Assembly: GCF_001975825.1 (NCBI RefSeq)
Contig: NZ_MTKN01000002.1
Location: forward strand, 62,001 to 126,000
Reading direction: 5' to 3'
DNA from: [Flexibacter] sp. ATCC 35208
Lineage (GTDB): Bacteria > Bacteroidota > Bacteroidia > Chitinophagales > Chitinophagaceae
Length of the DNA stretch: 64,000 bases
In this document: positions 59,653 through 64,000 of the stretch, in pieces
Position numbering within the stretch: the stretch's first letter is position 1
How the letters are laid out: each line of letters opens with the position of its first letter
Program-made: the position numbers and the translations under genes
Notes under the pieces: generated by a model
What the model saw: the letters and a program-made list of their open reading frames with translations, nothing else
Told to the model about the DNA's origin: nothing
Databases searched by the model: none

Positions 59653-61770
59653 ATGTTTATTTTTAGTACAAAAGAATTATCCCTTTGGCGAGTGTTCTGG
59701 TATGTGTTGTTTGTGTACATGCTTTCAGCGTGTATTGCCTGTAACCCCGGTCAACAGGACAATGTTGATCACCCTAAATTTTTCGAAGCTGTCATCCGCC
59801 ATGCCGACAGCTTGGGTACAGATCCGGACAGGGAAAAAGAATTGCGCTACCTGGATTCTGTATACGCACGTTTTCAACATGCGGGTCCGGGCGATTTATA
59901 CCGTAAATACCTGTTCAAAAGAGGCTACTATTACGACAAAGACTACTCAAAAAGCCTGATCTATTGCGACAGTATGCTGTACGTAATGAAAGATCTCAAG
60001 GACAATAAAAAGTATACAAAGTCATATGTCAACGCACTTTTGAATAAAGGGGATGTGCTGGTAGCACAAAAACGGCTGACCGAAGCTTTCGAATACTATT
60101 ACAAGGCAAAACAAATAGGTGAAACCACTCATGACACTGCTTTCCTGGCTGACTATTACAATCAGCTAGGCATGATCTGCTACAGGCAGGAGAAATATTC
60201 AGAAGCTGCTAAGTATTTCAAAACCGCCACACACCTTCGCCTCATTTGTGGTGAGCAGGATTTCCCAGCCTTTTCCTTTATCCAGGAGAATATCGACAAT
60301 ACCGCGCTTTCCTTTGACCGTGCCGGCAACTATGACAGTGCCAGTCTATATTTCCAGAAAGCCCTCAGTTATATCAGTGAAAACGAAGGCAGGTTCAGTA
60401 TTGGCGCCAATGAGAAGCGCTATATCGCGACGGCAAAAGGTATTATATACGGTAACCAGTCTTTCATGTACCTAAAGAAAGGAGACACCGCCAGTGTTGA
60501 ACCCCTGCTTCTTGAAAGCATCTGCATCAACAATCAGCCTGGTTATGCCAATGACGACGCTTACTACACACTGCTTCGCCTCGCGAATCTCTACATCAAT
60601 ACTAACCGGATGCCGGAGGCATATAAGGTGTTGAGTAAGATAAAATCGGCAATGGATACTATCGCACTACCTGACAGAGAACTGCGCCTCAGGTGGCTCA
60701 AAGCGGAAGAAACCTGGTTTGCAAAAACTAATCAACCTGACAAGGCATACGCTTTCCTGAAAGAATATACCTACATCAAAGACTCGCTGGATAACCGTAA
60801 CCGGAAAATTCACGAAGCAGACATCAGCAGAGAGTTTGACAACGTAGCCCGTCAGCAGGAAATTATTTCACTCAAAAATGACGACCGGCTTAAGACCATC
60901 CTGTTAGTCATCACCACACTCTTCCTCGCATCAGTGATTGCCATCGCCTTCCTGATCTGGAAAATGTGGCTTCGATCCAAGCAAAATCTGCAACTAGTGG
61001 GTATTCAGAATGCCAGACTTACCACTGCCCTGCGTAACCTGGAAAGCAGGGATCAGGAAAATGCCGCACTGCTCAAAGTCATTATTCATGACCTGAAAAA
61101 CCCTGTGGGCAATATCGGCGCTATCGCCGGCCTGCTATTGGATGGCGAGGAGTTCGATCCGGCACAGCGCAAAGCCATGTATCAGATGATCGCCCAAGCA
61201 GGCAACCAGGCATTTGAAATCATCAATCAACTACTCGAAAATAAAAACAAAGGACAACTGGCTGATCTGAGATCAGAACTGACAGACCTCCCCGTCGTCC
61301 TGATGGAATGTATCGATCTGCTACAGTTCAAAGCACAGCAGAAAAGACAACGCATCAGGGTAGGCCGCGTGCCCGCAGGCATGGCCTATCTTGACAGGGA
61401 TAAGATCTGGCAGCTCTTCACCAACCTGATCGACAATGCCATCAAGTTCAGTAATGAAAGATCCGTGATCAGTATCAGTGCTACCCGGACAGACAATACC
61501 TTTACCATTATGATCAAGGATAAAGGCATTGGTATTCCGCCGGAATTAAAGGAAAAGATCTTTGAGATGCACACTTCTGCGGGAAGACCGGGTACAGCCG
61601 GTGAACAGTCCTTTGGACTGGGGTTATCCATCTCCAGAAAAATTGCAGAAATGCACAATGGCCGCCTGTGGTTTGAGAGTATACCAGGTAAGGAAACAAC
61701 CTTTTATGTAGAGCTCCCCTGTGAGCCTAGTAAGCAACCTGCTGTCAAAGGTGCGCGTCTGAACGTATAA
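59653..61770 (+). CDS. TPR-containing sensor histidine kinase
   Basis: The 705-residue kinase starts with a hydrophobic export segment with a possible lipobox (FVYMLSACIAC). A periplasmic region of TPR repeats follows (about 60-380; NALLNKGDVLVAQKRLTEAF, ADYYNQLGMICYRQEKYSEA), then one transmembrane helix near 414-436 (TILLVITTLFLASVIAIAFL). The cytoplasmic kinase has the phospho-accepting H479 in VIIHDLKNP, the N box LIDNAIKFSNE, G1 IKDKGIGIP and G2 SFGLGLSISRKI. No response regulator is next to it. It may act on a distant regulator, possibly the sigma-54 type at 11.6 kb, but that is untested. Confidence 0.93.
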   Translation: MFIFSTKELSLWRVFWYVLFVYMLSACIACNPGQQDNVDHPKFFEAVIRHADSLGTDPDREKELRYLDSVYARFQHAGPGDLYRKYLFKRGYYYDKDYSKSLIYCDSMLYVMKDLKDNKKYTKSYVNALLNKGDVLVAQKRLTEAFEYYYKAKQIGETTHDTAFLADYYNQLGMICYRQEKYSEAAKYFKTATHLRLICGEQDFPAFSFIQENIDNTALSFDRAGNYDSASLYFQKALSYISENEGRFSIGANEKRYIATAKGIIYGNQSFMYLKKGDTASVEPLLLESICINNQPGYANDDAYYTLLRLANLYINTNRMPEAYKVLSKIKSAMDTIALPDRELRLRWLKAEETWFAKTNQPDKAYAFLKEYTYIKDSLDNRNRKIHEADISREFDNVARQQEIISLKNDDRLKTILLVITTLFLASVIAIAFLIWKMWLRSKQNLQLVGIQNARLTTALRNLESRDQENAALLKVIIHDLKNPVGNIGAIAGLLLDGEEFDPAQRKAMYQMIAQAGNQAFEIINQLLENKNKGQLADLRSELTDLPVVLMECIDLLQFKAQQKRQRIRVGRVPAGMAYLDRDKIWQLFTNLIDNAIKFSNERSVISISATRTDNTFTIMIKDKGIGIPPELKEKIFEMHTSAGRPGTAGEQSFGLGLSISRKIAEMHNGRLWFESIPGKETTFYVELPCEPSKQPAVKGARLNV

Positions 61771-61776
61771 TGTTGG

Positions 61777-62364
61777 TTATAATACTGCTTCCAGTGCCTC
61801 ACGCTCCATCAGTTTCCGCATGTTGATGATGGCATACCGAACCCTGCCCAGGGCGGTGTTGATCCCCACGTTGACGGTTTGCGCAATCTCTTTAAAACTC
61901 AGATCTGCATAGTATCGCAGTATCAGTGCTTCCCGCTGTGTTTCTGGCAGGCGATCCATTAATGCCTGCACGGCGGTATTGGTTTCTTTGATGATAATGC
62001 ATTGCTCCTGGCTGATGTCTATACGGCTATCGCCACTGGTAATGTCATCATTGTAGATAAGTGCAAAGGCCGGCCGCGCATTCTTCTTCCGGAAATGGCT
62101 GATACAACAGTTGTGGGCGATTCTCACTGCCCAGGCTATAAAACGACTATTGTCCAGATAATGCCCTTCGTTGAGTGCATTAATGATTTTGATAAACACA
62201 TCCTGGAAGATATCTTCCGCCAGGTGCCGGTCCTTTACTAACAGCATGATGGTTGTAAAGATCCTGTTTTTGTGTCTGTACACCAGTACCGAGAAAGCAC
62301 TATCGTCTCCCGATCTGTAGAGTTTTATTAATTCTTCATCTGTCAATTCACTATATCTTTTCAT
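61777..62364 (-). CDS. ECF RNA polymerase sigma factor, unpartnered
   Basis: The 195-residue ECF sigma factor has region 2 (ALIKL-like ELIKLYRSGDDSAFSVLVYR, AEDIFQDVFIKI) and region 4 (RLPETQREALILRYYADLSF, EIAQTVNVGINTALGRVRYA). Its C-terminus (RKLMEREALEAVL) is not hydrophobic, in contrast to the sigma factors of loci A-C. No FecR or other anti-sigma gene is adjacent. It is convergent with the kinase gene, 6 bp between stops. Confidence 0.92.
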   Translation of the reverse strand: MKRYSELTDEELIKLYRSGDDSAFSVLVYRHKNRIFTTIMLLVKDRHLAEDIFQDVFIKIINALNEGHYLDNSRFIAWAVRIAHNCCISHFRKKNARPAFALIYNDDITSGDSRIDISQEQCIIIKETNTAVQALMDRLPETQREALILRYYADLSFKEIAQTVNVGINTALGRVRYAIINMRKLMEREALEAVL

Positions 62365-62453
62365 GGTATGATTATTAGATGTTGAAAAAATTGGCCGCTC
62401 TCGATAAAGCAGCCCTGTTACTTGTGGTTTTGATGGAGATGGTCATTAGTAAA

Positions 62454-62987
62454 CTAGTTCTTCAGATGCAGGTATGCTTTTACCTGTTCGTAATTATTCC
62501 AGTCGATGCCTGCTTTACGCGCAGCAGCTTCGCCACCTGGAATGATCACATATCTGTATTGGAAAGCCTTGTTTCCACTATCGTCGGTATAAGTGCTGAA
62601 ATCAGAATTGCTGTAGATTTCAAAGCCACCTGTAAAGATTGATACGTTGATAATATAGCTGCCATCGAAGTAAGGCAATGGCATTACCACCAGCTGACTG
62701 CTGCTTGTATAGTATTGAGTATATACTTTTACATCACCACTATTCAGTATGTCTGCTGTGATTTTTGGAGCATCTACATCTACAAAGTAAGTGGCATCGT
62801 CAGATGCCAAAGTGAATGTTGCATCCTCCCAGTCAGAGTAAATGATACCAGCATTACCAGCCACACCTGAATCGCCTTTTTCACCCTGTGGACCTGCAGG
62901 ACCCGCATCACCTTTTTTACAAGAAGTCATTCCAAGGGTAAGGGAGAACATACATGCCACGAATAAATAACCGAAAACCTTTTTCAT
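62454..62987 (-). CDS. Collagen-like lipoprotein
   Basis: The 177-residue protein has a lipoprotein signal (MKKVFGYLFVACMFSLTLGM then TSC, acylated Cys 23). A short collagen-type GXY run of eight triplets follows (GDAGPAGPQGEKGDSGVAGN), and then a beta-rich domain (IIYSDWEDATFTLASDDATY, LVVMPLPYFDGSYIINVSIF). It ends with a small helical tail (YEQVKAYLHLKN). Such proteins are common surface lipoproteins of Bacteroidota with unknown function. No terminator is clear after it. A 102-bp gap separates it from the PorP-like gene upstream. Confidence 0.78.
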   Translation of the reverse strand: MKKVFGYLFVACMFSLTLGMTSCKKGDAGPAGPQGEKGDSGVAGNAGIIYSDWEDATFTLASDDATYFVDVDAPKITADILNSGDVKVYTQYYTSSSQLVVMPLPYFDGSYIINVSIFTGGFEIYSNSDFSTYTDDSGNKAFQYRYVIIPGGEAAARKAGIDWNNYEQVKAYLHLKN

Positions 62988-63089
62988 AAATTAAATTTTG
63001 ATTGTTTGTTTTTGATAGAATTGATTTTAATCTTTTTTATCTCCATCTTGTATATTGACGTTCGCTTTGCAAACGTGGGTTATAATGAA

Positions 63090-64000
63090 CTAGAAGTTAC
63101 GCGGGCATAGATCACCATATCTATTGCCTATTAAGAAACCAATCAATATCTCATGCGATCCCTTACTCACGGTATTCAATGATGAGGTGGTATAATCATA
63201 GGAGTACCCTATATTGATTGTCGAATTGATATTCACACCAAACATGGCTGCAAACCCATCAGAAATGCGGTAAGAAGCTCCTAACCACATCCTGTCGCGA
63301 TACTGAAACTTAGTATTCAGATCAAAGCTGACAGGTGCTGCCGTAATCATCCTCACCATCACGGAAGGCAATACACTGATATCCTCATTGATAAATGCAC
63401 GATACCCTCCTGAGAAAAATAAATGCGGTACCAGTTTACCTCTGTACAAAGAATCACCCACTACTTTTCCATTGTCATATGCGATCTGCTGCGGAATGAT
63501 GTTCTGTACCGCTGCACTGATATAATAGCTACTGCTGTAGAGCATCAATCCTGCATTCACTTCGGGCCGCCACTTGTTCAACTGTGTGCTCGCTGCCACC
63601 ACCGGATCTCCCGCCTGCTCAAAATCCAGCTTCGATGCATCCAGCGACATCTGCTGCACTCCCACTGAAATCCCTGCACTCACACTCGTACGTGGTGAAA
63701 TAGGAATATGATGTGCATAAGTACCTGTGATGGAAAACCGGTTCAGCGGACCCGTTTTATCATTCAGGATCGTCATCCCTACACCTGCATGCGCAGGCGG
63801 TGTAGTATACTGTTGCCAGTAAGCTCTGCCCCTTGGATTCTCGCCGGGAGGCGTCAACCCTGTGATACTCGCTTCAGAATAATCACTCTTACGTAATGGT
63901 CCATGCACAGTGAGATAAGAAGTAACCGGGGCACCGTTCAATCCTGCCCACTGATGGCGATGGCTCGCCTTTACATCCCAGTAGTTCTCAATCCCTGCCA
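63090..64000 (-). CDS. PorP/SprF-family type IX secretion membrane protein (5' part outside the window)
   Basis: The frame is open to the right window edge, so the N-terminus with its signal peptide is missing. At least 302 residues are present. The family's opening motif is visible near the edge (SHRHQWAGLNGAPVTSYLTV), then barrel strands typical of PorP/SprF: HAGVGMTILNDKTGPLNRFS, YAHHIPISPRTSVSAGISVG, MWLGASYRISDGFAAMFGVN. The C-terminus is IGFLIGNRYGDLCPRNF. PorP-like proteins anchor or assist gliding motility and type IX secretion; many paralogues exist per genome. A preceding SprB-like adhesin gene might lie beyond the window. Confidence 0.88.
   Translation of the reverse strand, partial: AGIENYWDVKASHRHQWAGLNGAPVTSYLTVHGPLRKSDYSEASITGLTPPGENPRGRAYWQQYTTPPAHAGVGMTILNDKTGPLNRFSITGTYAHHIPISPRTSVSAGISVGVQQMSLDASKLDFEQAGDPVVAASTQLNKWRPEVNAGLMLYSSSYYISAAVQNIIPQQIAYDNGKVVGDSLYRGKLVPHLFFSGGYRAFINEDISVLPSVMVRMITAAPVSFDLNTKFQYRDRMWLGASYRISDGFAAMFGVNINSTINIGYSYDYTTSSLNTVSKGSHEILIGFLIGNRYGDLCPRNF

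Noticed and set aside
62379-62642. Small plus-strand frame between the sigma factor and collagen-like genes
   Set aside because: It mostly overlaps the C-terminus of the collagen-like lipoprotein gene in antisense and has no support of its own.
1-64000. tRNA, rRNA and CRISPR arrays
   Set aside because: No rRNA stretches, no cloverleaf-like CCA-ended genes and no regularly spaced repeats were noticed on either strand; an infernal/tRNAscan search would settle tRNAs.
1-64000. Insertion sequences, prophage or integrase genes
   Set aside because: No reading frame resembles a transposase, integrase or phage structural protein; the repeats found are short and non-coding.

Overview
The window reads as a chromosomal segment of a member of the Bacteroidota, most like the Chitinophagaceae (Chitinophaga-type). 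The reasons are three SusC/SusD outer-membrane uptake pairs with ECF sigma factor/FecR partners, a long Bacteroidota-type signal peptidase I, a type IX secretion-type PorP/SprF protein at the right edge, and several promoters of the Bacteroidota form (TTTG, 19-21 bp, TAnnTTTG). No rRNA, tRNA, CRISPR array, prophage or intact transposase was seen. The genus is an inference from gene content only.

Left third (1-20 kb) is mostly housekeeping: a PmoA-like secreted protein and dipeptide epimerase, dnaK, argS, cdd, lepB, a sigma-54 response regulator without a DNA-binding domain, cysE-cysM, pdhB, a thiolase, and a three-gene envelope operon (two LVIVD-type proteins and a beta-barrel). dnaK, argS and lepB each end in a strong terminator followed in the same orientation by a shared ~40-nt motif. 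A 45-nt perfect palindrome lies directly upstream of the pdhB promoter.

20-36 kb: locus A (ECF sigma, FecR, STN-type SusC, SusD, minus strand), then dnaG, folA-thyA, a frameshifted lipoprotein gene, proline dehydrogenase, an orphan FecR-like protein, an MgtC/DUF4010 membrane protein, and a Tat-exported TIM-barrel sugar isomerase-like lipoprotein.

36.6-48.4 kb: locus B, the most interesting region. On the minus strand, ECF sigma, FecR, STN-SusC and SusD are followed by a RidA protein, a SelA/DgaE-like PLP enzyme, an amidohydrolase, an RraA-family protein and a bile-acid:Na+ symporter-type transporter. All four soluble enzymes carry export signals, and the PLP enzyme and RidA have Tat-like signals. 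I infer a complete envelope-located pathway: SusCD uptake, deacylation, PLP-dependent deamination, imine clean-up by RidA, C-C cleavage or decarboxylation by the RraA protein, and import of the keto acid by the symporter. The substrate is unknown.

48.4-64 kb: an acyltransferase-like membrane protein and a small secreted protein, then locus C. In locus C the sigma/FecR pair runs on the plus strand and converges on a minus-strand GH29 fucosidase-SusC-SusD group whose SusC lacks the STN signalling domain. Next are an OmpA-type lipoprotein, a TPR histidine kinase, an unpartnered ECF sigma factor, a collagen-like lipoprotein and a PorP/SprF protein cut by the window edge.

Most genes are on the minus strand. 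Starts were moved inward from the longest reading frame where a signal peptide, the family's usual length or a promoter indicated it; each case is noted.
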